A DNA stretch of 64,000 bases from Alphaproteobacteria bacterium (lineage in GTDB: Bacteria > Pseudomonadota > Alphaproteobacteria > Geminicoccales > Geminicoccaceae). The notes beneath the pieces were generated by a model. It had not been told where the DNA came from. It made no database searches and saw only the letters and a list, made by a program, of their open reading frames with translations. The translations under genes and the position numbers were made by a program. This document shows, piece after piece, positions 43,372 through 51,538 of the stretch. Position 1 is the stretch's first letter. Every line of letters begins with the position of its first letter. The stretch is taken from the NCBI GenBank assembly GCA_026990035.1, contig JALSIM010000016.1, forward strand, positions 62,001 through 126,000, written 5' to 3'.

Positions 43372-44823
43372 ATGAACCAGTGGCGCGATGCGGGTTTCGT
43401 GCCGGCGATATCCCTCGAGCGTCGGGCCGGACGGCCCCTCTGGCTCCAGCTCGTGGACGGGTTGCGTTCGGAACTCGTCTCCCGCCGTCCTCCGAGTGGT
43501 ACGCCTCTTCCTTCCACCCGGGAACTGGCCCGCATGCTCGGGGTCGCGCGGGGGACGGCGGTCGCGGCCTACGAGCAGCTCGTCGCCGAAGGCTGTCTCA
43601 CGGGTCGCCGCGGTGCCGGCCATTACGTGGCCGAGCTGCCGGCCGCGGGAGCGGCGGAGGGGGCGCGGCGGGGGAGTCCGGCACCCCCGCAGCCGGCCGC
43701 GACGCCCGATCTCTTTCGTCCCGGCCAGCCCGATCTGCGTCTCTTCCCCCGCCTCGAATGGAGCCGCTGCATGGCCCGTGCCTGGCGTCGCCGGAATGCT
43801 TGGGCACAGGGGGCGGATCCTTTCGGTGACCCGGACCTGCGGCGGGCCATCGCCCAGCATCTGGTGGTCTGGCGCAGCATCCGCACCTCGCCCGAGCAGA
43901 TCGTGATCACCGCCGGCTCCATCGGCGGTCTCGAACTCCTGTTCCGGGCGCTGCCGCCCTCTCCCGATTGCATCGCCATCGAGGAACCGGGCTATCCGGT
44001 GATCCGTCATCTGGCGGCGGGATTCGGGCATCGGGTCCGCGGCATCCCGGTGGACGGGGCGGGCATGCGGGTGGAGATGCTCGCCGGATCCAGCCCCCTA
44101 CCCGCTCTGGTGATCGTCACTCCTTCCCGTCAGTTTCCTCTCGGTCACCTGCTCGCGCCCGAGCGGCGTCGGGTGCTGCTGGACTGGGCCGAGGCCGGTC
44201 ACGCCTTCATCGTCGAGGACGATTACGACAGCGAATACCGCTACGGCGGGCGCCCGGTTCCGGCCCTGGCGGCGATGGATCGCCGCGGACGGGTGATCTA
44301 TGCCGGCACCTTCTCCAAGGTCTTCTCGGCCGGGATCCGGCTCGGTTACCTGGTGGTGCCCGAGAGGCTGATCGGGGCGATCCGCTCCGCTCTCCGACGT
44401 TTCGGCACCCGGGCCTCGATAGTTCCCCAGCCCGCCCTCGCCATGTTCCTCGAAAGCGGCGCCTTCGCCCGTCATCTGCGGCGCACGCGGCGCATCTACG
44501 ACGCTCGCCGCCGGTTTCTCCTCGACGGGCTCGAGCGGCGCTTCGGTGACCTGCTGCGCCCGGGCGATACCTCCGGAGGCATGGCCTTTGCGGTCTTTCC
44601 GCGGTCGGCCTTCGCCCCGGACTTCGACGATCGCGCGTTGGCCCGGGCCGGTGCCGGAGAGGGGTTCGGGTTCGCTGCGCTCTCGGACCATTTCGCCGAG
44701 GGCCCCGGCACCCGTGGTCTGCTCCTGGGATTCGCGGCGCACGAGGAGGGGGAGATCGCCGAAGGGCTGGATCGTCTGGAGGCGCTGCTGGAGGCCCGGA
44801 TTCTCAATCTTCGGCGAGAGTGA
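43372..44823 (+). CDS. MocR-family (GntR-HTH plus aminotransferase) regulator
   Basis: A 483-residue regulator. The winged helix (about residues 18-90) reads LVDGLRSELVSRRPPSGTPLPSTRELARMLGVARGTAVAAYEQL across residues 29-72. A fold-type I aminotransferase domain follows, with DPFGDPDLRRAIAQHL, the Asp region EDDYDSEYRY and PLP Lys316 in GTFSKVFSAG. It senses PLP or a derived aldimine. The ATG at 43372 has CGGAG well spaced; an ATG at 43348 lies inside the operator-like repeat and too close to AGGA. It overlaps the IclR gene end by 20 nt, convergent. Candidates are PdxR- or TauR-like control; the adjacent PNPOx-like gene favours the first. Confidence 0.9.
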   Translation: MNQWRDAGFVPAISLERRAGRPLWLQLVDGLRSELVSRRPPSGTPLPSTRELARMLGVARGTAVAAYEQLVAEGCLTGRRGAGHYVAELPAAGAAEGARRGSPAPPQPAATPDLFRPGQPDLRLFPRLEWSRCMARAWRRRNAWAQGADPFGDPDLRRAIAQHLVVWRSIRTSPEQIVITAGSIGGLELLFRALPPSPDCIAIEEPGYPVIRHLAAGFGHRVRGIPVDGAGMRVEMLAGSSPLPALVIVTPSRQFPLGHLLAPERRRVLLDWAEAGHAFIVEDDYDSEYRYGGRPVPALAAMDRRGRVIYAGTFSKVFSAGIRLGYLVVPERLIGAIRSALRRFGTRASIVPQPALAMFLESGAFARHLRRTRRIYDARRRFLLDGLERRFGDLLRPGDTSGGMAFAVFPRSAFAPDFDDRALARAGAGEGFGFAALSDHFAEGPGTRGLLLGFAAHEEGEIAEGLDRLEALLEARILNLRRE

Positions 44824-45604
44824 GACGCGACAGTTCGGTAGCGGCCCGCCGCAGCCGAGGCAGATGTTCGAGTGCCCTCGCGAGGCTCATGCGCTGGACC
44901 GGGGCGTGGAACGACAGGGTGGCCAGGAGACGGCCACGGCCATCGGCTATCGGGACCGCCACCGCAACCATCCCCTCCATGAACTCCTCCTCGTCCACCG
45001 CGAAACCACGGCGACGCGTGCGCTGGAGCTCGGCGGCGAGGGCCGCGCGATCGACGATGGTGCGGGATGTGCGTCTTTCGAGCCGCGCGTGTTCGAGATA
45101 GCGTTCGCGATGGGTGCGGCCGAGCGAGCTCAGATACATCTTGCCGCTGGCGGTGCAGTAGAAGGGGACCCGGGTGCCGACCGGAAGCTGGATCCTGAGC
45201 GGCCATTCGGTTTCGACCCGGTCGAGGTAGATCATCGCGTCGCGACCGGGGATGGCGATGTTGCAGGTCTCGCCGATCTCCCGCGCGAGCGCGCCGAGCA
45301 CCGCGAGGCGTCCTGTCCGCACCCGCAGCGAAGACAGGATGCCGGCCCCGAGGTCCCGCAGACGACGTCCGGGGGTGTAACGCCTGCCGTCCAGGTCGCG
45401 GATGATGAAGCCCTGTTGCTCCAAGGTTTCGCAAAGGCGATGGACGGTGGCTTTCGGCAGACCGAGCCGCTCGTTCAGCTCGGTGGGTGTCGCCGGGGTC
45501 CCGATCCGTACCAGCTCTTCGAGCAGCAGCAGCGGCCGCAGATTCGTCGGGAGCGGCGCCCGTCGCCGCCTCTCGCCCTCCGCCGACGGTTCCTCCATTC
45601 TCAC
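44804..45604 (-). CDS. IclR-family transcriptional regulator
   Basis: A 266-residue repressor or activator. Helix-turn-helix at about residues 24-80 (PTELNERLGLPKATVHRLCETLE), effector domain from about 95 (CNIAIPGRDAMIYLDRVE, TASGKMYLSSL, RRRGFAVDEEEFMEGMVAVA). GGAGG lies 8 nt before the GTG start at 45604; an ATG two codons later is possible. It lies four bases after the TRAP permease gene, so it is probably part of the TRAP operon and controls it. Effector unknown; a sulfonate-derived acid would fit the nearby xsc. Confidence 0.93.
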   Translation of the reverse strand: MRMEEPSAEGERRRRAPLPTNLRPLLLLEELVRIGTPATPTELNERLGLPKATVHRLCETLEQQGFIIRDLDGRRYTPGRRLRDLGAGILSSLRVRTGRLAVLGALAREIGETCNIAIPGRDAMIYLDRVETEWPLRIQLPVGTRVPFYCTASGKMYLSSLGRTHRERYLEHARLERRTSRTIVDRAALAAELQRTRRRGFAVDEEEFMEGMVAVAVPIADGRGRLLATLSFHAPVQRMSLARALEHLPRLRRAATELSRLTLAED

Positions 45605-45608
45605 GATG

Positions 45609-46976
45609 TCATCCTCCGCGTTGCGGCAGAAGGATGGTCGAGAGCTCCGGCACCAGAGCCACGACCAGCCAGACGGCGAGCAGGGCCAGGAGATAGGGCA
45701 TGGTGTGACGGATCAGACGGAAATAGGGAATCCCGGTCACACCGCTGGCCACGTAAAGATTGAGTCCATAGGGTGGGGTGATGAACCCGATGGCATCGCC
45801 CACCAGGAACACTACCGCGAAATGGATCGGATCCACCCCCATGCTCTGGGCGATCGGCGCCAGGATCGGCGCCAGGATGATGGTGTTGGGCAGGCTCTCG
45901 AGGACGGTGCCGGCGGCCAGCACCAGGGCCATCGCCGTGAACAGCACCGCGTAATAGCCACCCATCCCGGTGACGAATGCTTCCAGGGTCTCGCGGGTGC
46001 CCAGCAGCGACAGGATCTGCTGCATCACCACCGAGATCGCGATCAGAGGCGCCAATACCCCGGTGATCTGCGCCGAACGCATGACGATCGCGGGAACATC
46101 GACGGGCCGGAACCCCCTGACCACCAGCATCTCGGTGACACCGCGGGCGGCGATCGGGACGTCCTCGCCGCGAGCTCCCAGCCAGCGGTGGACGGGAAGC
46201 GAGACGAGGCCGACGATCAGGCAGAAGCCGACGGTGACGCCCGCGGCCTCGGTGGGCGAGAACTTGCCGGTGTAGATGCCCCACAGCACGAGGCCGATGG
46301 CGAAGAAGCCGAGCCAAGCACCGATCGCGGCCTTGATCACCCGCCGCATCTCGAGCCGGATCAGATGGCCCCAGCCGTGGCGCCGGCAGACGAACCAGCA
46401 GACGCCCTGCATCGCCATCACCATCAGCGCGCCGGGCAGGATGCCGCCGACGAAGAGGTCGGAGATCGGCAGGTTCATCATGAAGCCGTAGACGATGAAG
46501 ATGATGGAAGGCGGAATGATGATCCCGACGGTACCGCCGGCGGCCGCGGTGGCCGCTGCGAAATGCCTGTCGTAGCCACCTTTCACCATTTCGGGATACA
46601 TGATGGAGCCGACCGTCGCGGTGGTCGCCGAATTGGAGCCGGAGATGGCGGCGAAAAGTCCGCAGGCGCCGAGTGAGGCCATCGCCAGCCCGCCCCGGAG
46701 CCAGCCCAGGCAGGAATAGGCGAAATCCGACAGGCGCTTGGCGATCCCCGAGCGGTTGATGAGATCGCCGGTCAGGATGAAGAGCGGCATCGCCAGAAGG
46801 GCGAAACCGTCGGTGAACACGTCGGACAGGGCGGTGCCGATGTTGTCGAGGGTGAGATCGAGCACGAAGCTGGCGCCCACCACCCAGATGCCGATCACCA
46901 GGAAGATCGGCACGCCCAGTGCGAAGAACAGGGTGGCGGCCATGGAAATCAGCAGGATGAGAGTACCGTCGCTCAT
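45609..46976 (-). CDS. TRAP transporter large permease (DctM type)
   Basis: A 455-residue inner-membrane protein of about twelve helices that couples solute uptake to a sodium or proton gradient. Family features: GDLINRSGIAKRLSDFAYS near the start, GLFAAISGSNSATTATVGSIM, IIPPSIIFIVYGFM and the C-terminal GFITPPYGLNLYVASG. It follows the small permease gene by 10 nt on the minus strand. Substrate is set by the binding protein. Confidence 0.95.
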   Translation of the reverse strand: MSDGTLILLISMAATLFFALGVPIFLVIGIWVVGASFVLDLTLDNIGTALSDVFTDGFALLAMPLFILTGDLINRSGIAKRLSDFAYSCLGWLRGGLAMASLGACGLFAAISGSNSATTATVGSIMYPEMVKGGYDRHFAAATAAAGGTVGIIIPPSIIFIVYGFMMNLPISDLFVGGILPGALMVMAMQGVCWFVCRRHGWGHLIRLEMRRVIKAAIGAWLGFFAIGLVLWGIYTGKFSPTEAAGVTVGFCLIVGLVSLPVHRWLGARGEDVPIAARGVTEMLVVRGFRPVDVPAIVMRSAQITGVLAPLIAISVVMQQILSLLGTRETLEAFVTGMGGYYAVLFTAMALVLAAGTVLESLPNTIILAPILAPIAQSMGVDPIHFAVVFLVGDAIGFITPPYGLNLYVASGVTGIPYFRLIRHTMPYLLALLAVWLVVALVPELSTILLPQRGG

Positions 46977-46986
46977 CGGCGGTCCT

Positions 46987-47658
46987 TCATTCCTCGATCT
47001 TCAGGAACCGTCCGGTCGACAGTGGCTGCCCGGCACGATAGCGCTGCAGGTCCTCGAGAAAATTCTCGACCGTGCGTGCCGAGAGGATCAGCCAGCTCAC
47101 CGGCACCAGCACGTAGAACCACCATTGCTGGACATCGTCGGTGCCCAGCAGGATCTGGAAGTTGGCCGCGGAGTTGGTGGTCTGGCGCAGGGAGGTGACG
47201 ATCACGATCAGCGCGAAGCCGAGCCACAGCACGGTATCCAGGCAGACGCACAGGAACTGGCCGAGGGGCGACAGCCGCGCCCGGATCTCGTCGAAGGACA
47301 GATGGGAGCGCAGCTTGGCGTTGTAGGCACAGCCCACCCAGGTCATCACGAGGAAGAGGTAGGGGGGCAGGGTGGTGGACCAGGGCGCCTGGACGCTGAA
47401 TGCGAAGCGTCGGATCACCTCGACGAAGATCACCATGGCGATGGTCACGTAGATGGCGACGAGGGCGTAGCGTTCGATGTTGCGGTCGAGCCAGGGAATC
47501 CGGCGGAACAGCAGGAGCAGGACGCCGATCCCGACCGCCATCGCCATCGCGGTCAGCGGATAGGCGGCCGGCTCGCGCATCGCTTCGCTCAGCATCCAGG
47601 CGTCCTGCGCCACCAGCGCCGCGAGAATCGCCGTGGCCTGTTCTCCGAAACTCGCCAT
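46987..47658 (-). CDS. TRAP transporter small permease (DctQ type)
   Basis: A 223-residue protein with four main helices (about residues 37-52, 64-84, 100-118, 152-172), larger than the usual 160-180. The DctQ region reads VIRRFAFSVQAPWSTTLPPYLFLVMTWVGCAYNAK over about 75-110. It assists the large permease. A 110-bp gap with a strong hairpin separates it from the upstream binding-protein gene. Confidence 0.9.
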   Translation of the reverse strand: MASFGEQATAILAALVAQDAWMLSEAMREPAAYPLTAMAMAVGIGVLLLLFRRIPWLDRNIERYALVAIYVTIAMVIFVEVIRRFAFSVQAPWSTTLPPYLFLVMTWVGCAYNAKLRSHLSFDEIRARLSPLGQFLCVCLDTVLWLGFALIVIVTSLRQTTNSAANFQILLGTDDVQQWWFYVLVPVSWLILSARTVENFLEDLQRYRAGQPLSTGRFLKIEE

Positions 47659-47727
47659 CGCTCATCCCATCACCGGTACGACGATCGCCGGTCCGCAGGT
47701 CGGCTCCCACGCACGGCGGCGGTGGAC

Positions 47728-47757
47728 GCGTCCGCCCGGCATCGGCCGGGCGGACGC
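47728..47757 (-). terminator. strong intercistronic hairpin in the TRAP operon
   Basis: A 13-bp perfect stem (47728-47740 with 47745-47757) with loop ATCG lies 11 nt after the binding-protein stop and before the permease genes. Such hairpins shield or terminate the upstream message, giving more binding protein than permease. No T-run follows. Confidence 0.6.
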
Positions 47758-47768
47758 GCACGGAAGGT

Positions 47769-49010
47769 TCAGGTTTCGGTCGCCTTCCACCAGCGCCGCG
47801 GCTCGACGTTCTCGGGTTTGGTGTCGGCCGGAATCTCGCGGGCGATTCGGTGGATCTCGCCATAGGTGTCGATACCGCCGGCCCATTTGTCGAGCCGTTC
47901 CCGCCATGCCGCCCAGGGCTCGGGATTGAACTCGGGCGAGCACATCTGTTCGGCCTTGCGGATTTCCTCTTCGGCGAGAAAGGCCGGACGCACGCCGTGC
48001 TCGCTGAAGATGGTCCCCGGAAGCTGCGGCTGCGAATAGCCCACCGTCTTGACCAGGGAGGCCTCGTTGGCCGCCTGTACGTGGACCTGGGCCAGATAGG
48101 CCGATTCCATCACCGCGTCCTGCAGTTCGCCCGAGAGCGAATCGAACACCTTGGCCCGCATCGCCGTATGTTCGGTGCCGCAGAAGAAGCGCAGATCGAC
48201 GGATTGGGCGACCACCGGCGACATGTTGGCGTAGGCCACCGCCGAGGCCCATGTCTCGGCGCCGTCGATCAGCCCCTGCTTGAGGGCGTCCAGGGTCTCT
48301 TCCCAGGCGATCGGTACCGGATTGAGGTTCAGGAGCTGCATGGCGATGCGGCCGAGCTGGGTGCCGGTGACCCGGTTCTTGGTGCCGAACAGCTCCTCGA
48401 GCCTGGTGACCGTCGGCGCCTCCTTCCATTTGAGACCGAGCTGGATGCCCCGAAGCTCGGCATGGGTGAAGAGGAACTTGATGCCGTGGCGCTTTTCCAG
48501 GGGATCACGGAGAATGCGCTGGCTGCCGGGATGGTAGAAGAAGTAGTACTGTGCGGCACGGCTCGGGAACATGTAGGCATAGTCGAGCACATTGAAGTAG
48601 GGCGCGCCGCCGGCCGAGTTCTGGGTGGAAGCGGCATAAATGTCGATGATCCCCTGCTGGGCCTTCTTCACGCAGGAGAGCTGGCCGCAGATCTGGTTGT
48701 CGCCGATGAACTCCACCCGGATCTCGCCATCGGTCCGCTCTTCGAGATCGAGCGCGAACTGAAGGGCGCCGGCCCGTTCGATCAGCAGATTTCGGGGGTT
48801 GAAACCGGCGGCGCCGAACTTGAGCGTGTGTTTCGCCTTCTTGGCGAACCGTTTCTTGTAGGTCGATTCGGCGGCCCGGGCGAGATCGGCGAAGGTGAGC
48901 GTGCCGGTGAAGGCCGCGGCTGCGAACAGGGTGGAACTGATGCCGAATTCGGAGGTGAGCCGGAAGAGATCGCGACGCGACATCCCGGCCAGCTTGCGTG
49001 CTACCTTCAT
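47769..49010 (-). CDS. TRAP transporter substrate-binding protein (DctP type)
   Basis: A 413-residue periplasmic protein. The Tat signal SRRDLFRL (residues 10-17) leads to a cleavage site near LARAAES (about 45). The mature protein shows GEIRVEFIGDNQICGQLSCVKK (read across 22 positions near 95-116), GIIDIYAASTQN, and LRGIQLGLKWKE with GTKNRVTGTQLGRIA, where the TRAP ligand Arg is expected. Long for the family by about 60 residues. The inner ATG at 49010 is chosen because earlier in-frame codons precede the signal. With Xsc divergent, taurine, isethionate or sulfoacetate are plausible ligands; inference only. Confidence 0.9.
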   Translation of the reverse strand: MKVARKLAGMSRRDLFRLTSEFGISSTLFAAAAFTGTLTFADLARAAESTYKKRFAKKAKHTLKFGAAGFNPRNLLIERAGALQFALDLEERTDGEIRVEFIGDNQICGQLSCVKKAQQGIIDIYAASTQNSAGGAPYFNVLDYAYMFPSRAAQYYFFYHPGSQRILRDPLEKRHGIKFLFTHAELRGIQLGLKWKEAPTVTRLEELFGTKNRVTGTQLGRIAMQLLNLNPVPIAWEETLDALKQGLIDGAETWASAVAYANMSPVVAQSVDLRFFCGTEHTAMRAKVFDSLSGELQDAVMESAYLAQVHVQAANEASLVKTVGYSQPQLPGTIFSEHGVRPAFLAEEEIRKAEQMCSPEFNPEPWAAWRERLDKWAGGIDTYGEIHRIAREIPADTKPENVEPRRWWKATET

Positions 49011-49039
49011 GTCCTGCCTCTCCTGATCCTGGTTTTGTT

Positions 49040-49067
49040 TTGATACTTGCAGTCTCATTGTTGCCAA
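49040..49067 (-). promoter_or_regulatory. possible sigma-70 promoter for the TRAP operon
   Basis: On the minus strand TTGGCA (49062-49067) and TATCAA (49040-49045) are 16 bp apart and lie 30-57 nt before the binding-protein start. AT content is locally higher than its surroundings. TTGCCAAT...GAATTGCAA (49061-49084) makes an imperfect inverted repeat over the -35 side that could be an IclR operator. Confidence 0.4.
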
Positions 49068-49407
49068 TCTAAGGGGAATTGCAAGCTTCGAGACGAGGAT
49101 CCCGTCGCGGGTCGGCCGGTCGCCCCGTGTGGCTCGCGGGAGGGGGCCGCAGATGACGGGAGGGAGGAGACGGACGAGCCGACCCCGGCGGCTTCCGGGC
49201 GCCGACGGGTCGCGCCCGCCCGCAGCCCGGCGGCATCGAGGGCTTGCACATCCTCGATTGTTCGATCATGCCCGAAACCGTCTCCGGCGACGTCGATGCG
49301 ACGGCGGTCACGATCCGGGGAAGGACGAGCCGGGGGATCTCCCCGTCGGGGCGGGGACGGCCGGCCGGCCCGGAAGATGGAAGGGGCGAAAAGGGGAGAG
49401 CGTCGCC
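49068..49407. other. 340-bp non-coding region before xsc
   Basis: Apart from the repeat half near 49075, this GC-rich stretch holds no open frame with coding character and no clear RNA fold. It is the shared regulatory space between the TRAP genes and xsc. Repeated CGGGG-type clusters occur just before xsc, but no convincing -10/-35 pair was found for it. Confidence 0.5.
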
Positions 49408-51183
49408 ATGAAAATGACCACCGAGGAAGCCTTCGTGAAGGTGCTGCAGCTCCACGGCATCGACCAGGCCTTCGGCATCATCGGCTCGGCCTTCATGCCG
49501 ATCTCGGATCTGTTCCCGAAGGCCGGGATCACCTTCTGGGACGTCGCCCACGAGTGCAACGCCGGCTACATGGCCGACGGCTACACCCGGGTCACCGGCC
49601 GCATGGCCATGTGCATCGGTCAGAACGGACCCGGGATCACCAATTTCCTGACCGCCATCAAGACCGCGTACTGGAACCACACCCCGATGCTGCTGGTCAC
49701 CCCGCAGGCGGCCAACCGGACCATCGGTCTCGGCGGCTTCCAGGAGATGGAGCAGATGTCGGCCTTCCGCGATGCCGTCTGCTACCAGGAGGAGGTCCGG
49801 GATCCCTCGCGGGTCGCCGAGGTCCTCAACCGGGTGATCGCCAAGGCCTGGCGGGGGATGGCGCCGGCCCAGATCAACCTGCCTCGGGACTACTGGACAC
49901 GGGTGATCGACATCGAACTGCCGCAGCTCCTCCGGATCGAGCGGCCGGCCGGCGGCGACGAGGCGATCGCCGAGGCGGCACGGCTCCTGTCGGAGGCGCG
50001 TTTTCCGGTGATCCTCAACGGTGCCGGGGTGGTGCTCGGGGACGCCATCGCGGCCTCGATGGCCCTCGCCGAGCGGCTGGATGCGCCGGTCTGCTGTGGC
50101 TACCAGCACAACGACGCGTTTCCCGGCTCCCATCCCCTGTCGGTGGGCCCGCTCGGCTACAATGGCTCCAAGGCGGCGATGCGGCTCCTGGCCCGGGCCG
50201 ATGTGGTGCTCGCCCTCGGCACCCGCCTCAACCCCTTCTCGACCCTGCCCTGCTACGGCATCGATTACTGGCCGAAGGAGGCGAAGCTCATCCAGGTGGA
50301 CATCAACCCCGACCGGATCGGTCTCACCAAGAAGGTGACGGTGGGAATCTGTGGCGATGCCCGCCGGGTCGCCGAACGGCTGCTCGCGAAACTGGCGCCC
50401 ACCGCCGGGGACATCGACCGCGAGGAGCGGCGGGCGCTGATCCATCGCACGAAGTCGGCCTGGCTCCAGGAGCTGAGCTCCATGGATCACGAGGAGGACG
50501 ATCCCGGCACCGACTGGAACGCCCGCGCCCGTGCCGCGCATCCGGAGCGGATGTCGCCGCGCCAGGCCTGGCGGGCGATCCAGACGGCGCTGCCGGCGGA
50601 TGCCGTCATTTCCATGGACATCGGCAACAACTGCGCCATCGGCAACGCCTATCCGAGTTTCGAGGAAGGGCGCAAATATCTCTCGCCGGGTCTGTTCGGC
50701 CCCTGCGGATACGGCTTTCCGGCGATCGTCGGGGCCAAGATCGGCCGTCCGGAGGTGCCGGTGGTGGGGTTCGCCGGCGACGGGGCGTTCGGGATCTCGA
50801 TGAACGAGATGACGGCGATCCGCCGCCGGGGCTGGCCGGCGATCACCATGGTCGTCTTCCGCAACCACCAATGGGGGGCGGAGAAGCGCAACACGACGCT
50901 CTGGTACGACGACAATTTCGTCGGCACCGAGCTCGATCCCGAACTGTCCTACGCCCGCATCGCCGAAGCCTGCGGCTTTCGCGGTGTCGTCGCCCGCACG
51001 CCGGAGGAGCTCGGCCGCGCCATCCGCGAGGGCTGCGAGGCCCAGAAAAGCGGGGTGACGACCTTCATCGAGGCGATCCTCAACCAGGAGCTGGGCGAGC
51101 CCTTCCGCCGTGATGCCATGAAGAAGCCGGTGGTGGTGGCCGGGATCCGGCGCGAGGACATGCGCCCCCAACGGCCGTACTGA
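49408..51183 (+). CDS. xsc: sulfoacetaldehyde acetyltransferase
   Basis: Thiamine diphosphate enzyme that converts sulfoacetaldehyde plus phosphate to acetyl phosphate and sulfite, the common step of taurine, isethionate and sulfoacetate degradation (cytoplasm). The 591-residue protein shows FGIIGSAFMPISDLFPKAG and HECNAGYMADGYTR with catalytic Glu. NRTIGLGGFQEMEQM and GYQHNDAFPGSHPL are close to known Xsc. GFAGDGAFGISMNEM is the thiamine-binding GDG motif. AAGGGGAGAG before the ATG. It is divergent from a TRAP transporter. Enzymes making sulfoacetaldehyde (Tpa, TauXY, IseJ) and phosphotransacetylase are not in the window. Confidence 0.94.
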   Translation: MKMTTEEAFVKVLQLHGIDQAFGIIGSAFMPISDLFPKAGITFWDVAHECNAGYMADGYTRVTGRMAMCIGQNGPGITNFLTAIKTAYWNHTPMLLVTPQAANRTIGLGGFQEMEQMSAFRDAVCYQEEVRDPSRVAEVLNRVIAKAWRGMAPAQINLPRDYWTRVIDIELPQLLRIERPAGGDEAIAEAARLLSEARFPVILNGAGVVLGDAIAASMALAERLDAPVCCGYQHNDAFPGSHPLSVGPLGYNGSKAAMRLLARADVVLALGTRLNPFSTLPCYGIDYWPKEAKLIQVDINPDRIGLTKKVTVGICGDARRVAERLLAKLAPTAGDIDREERRALIHRTKSAWLQELSSMDHEEDDPGTDWNARARAAHPERMSPRQAWRAIQTALPADAVISMDIGNNCAIGNAYPSFEEGRKYLSPGLFGPCGYGFPAIVGAKIGRPEVPVVGFAGDGAFGISMNEMTAIRRRGWPAITMVVFRNHQWGAEKRNTTLWYDDNFVGTELDPELSYARIAEACGFRGVVARTPEELGRAIREGCEAQKSGVTTFIEAILNQELGEPFRRDAMKKPVVVAGIRREDMRPQRPY

Positions 51184-51262
51184 TCATCGGCGAGGCCGGG
51201 CGGGCGCGGTTCCCGCGCGCCGCCGGATGTCCATCGGAGCGAAAAATCCCCGGGGCACCCCC

Positions 51263-51291
51263 TTGACATTCCCCCGAACGCTCCCAATAAG
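51263..51291 (+). promoter_or_regulatory. sigma-70-like promoter and leader before the ATPase cassette
   Basis: TTGACA (51263-51268) and AATAAG (51286-51291) are 17 bp apart. A small palindrome GGCAC-TAC-GTGCC starts at 51291. A leader of about 240 nt follows to 51539. In it a 75-codon frame (GTG 51315 to TGA 51542) ends overlapping the ATPase start; its coding status is doubtful. The rest of 51184-51538 shows nothing else. Confidence 0.5.
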
Positions 51292-51538
51292 GCACTACGT
51301 GCCGAAATGCGCCCGTGTGGCGGGCGTATCGCAAGTTCAGCGAAGACGGCGAAACGCTGCCCGATGGAGCGGGTCCGCCGAGGAACGGGAGCGGACGATT
51401 CGCAGCCGGACGTAATTCCGGGATCGCCGGTTCAACAGGCAACTTGCAGGGCGGCTCATTCATTCCGTTGACGCGCTGCCAGGCCCTTCGTGTCCGGGGC
51501 CGGTCGCGCCCGTTTCCCATGGGCACGGAGGGGGTGTC

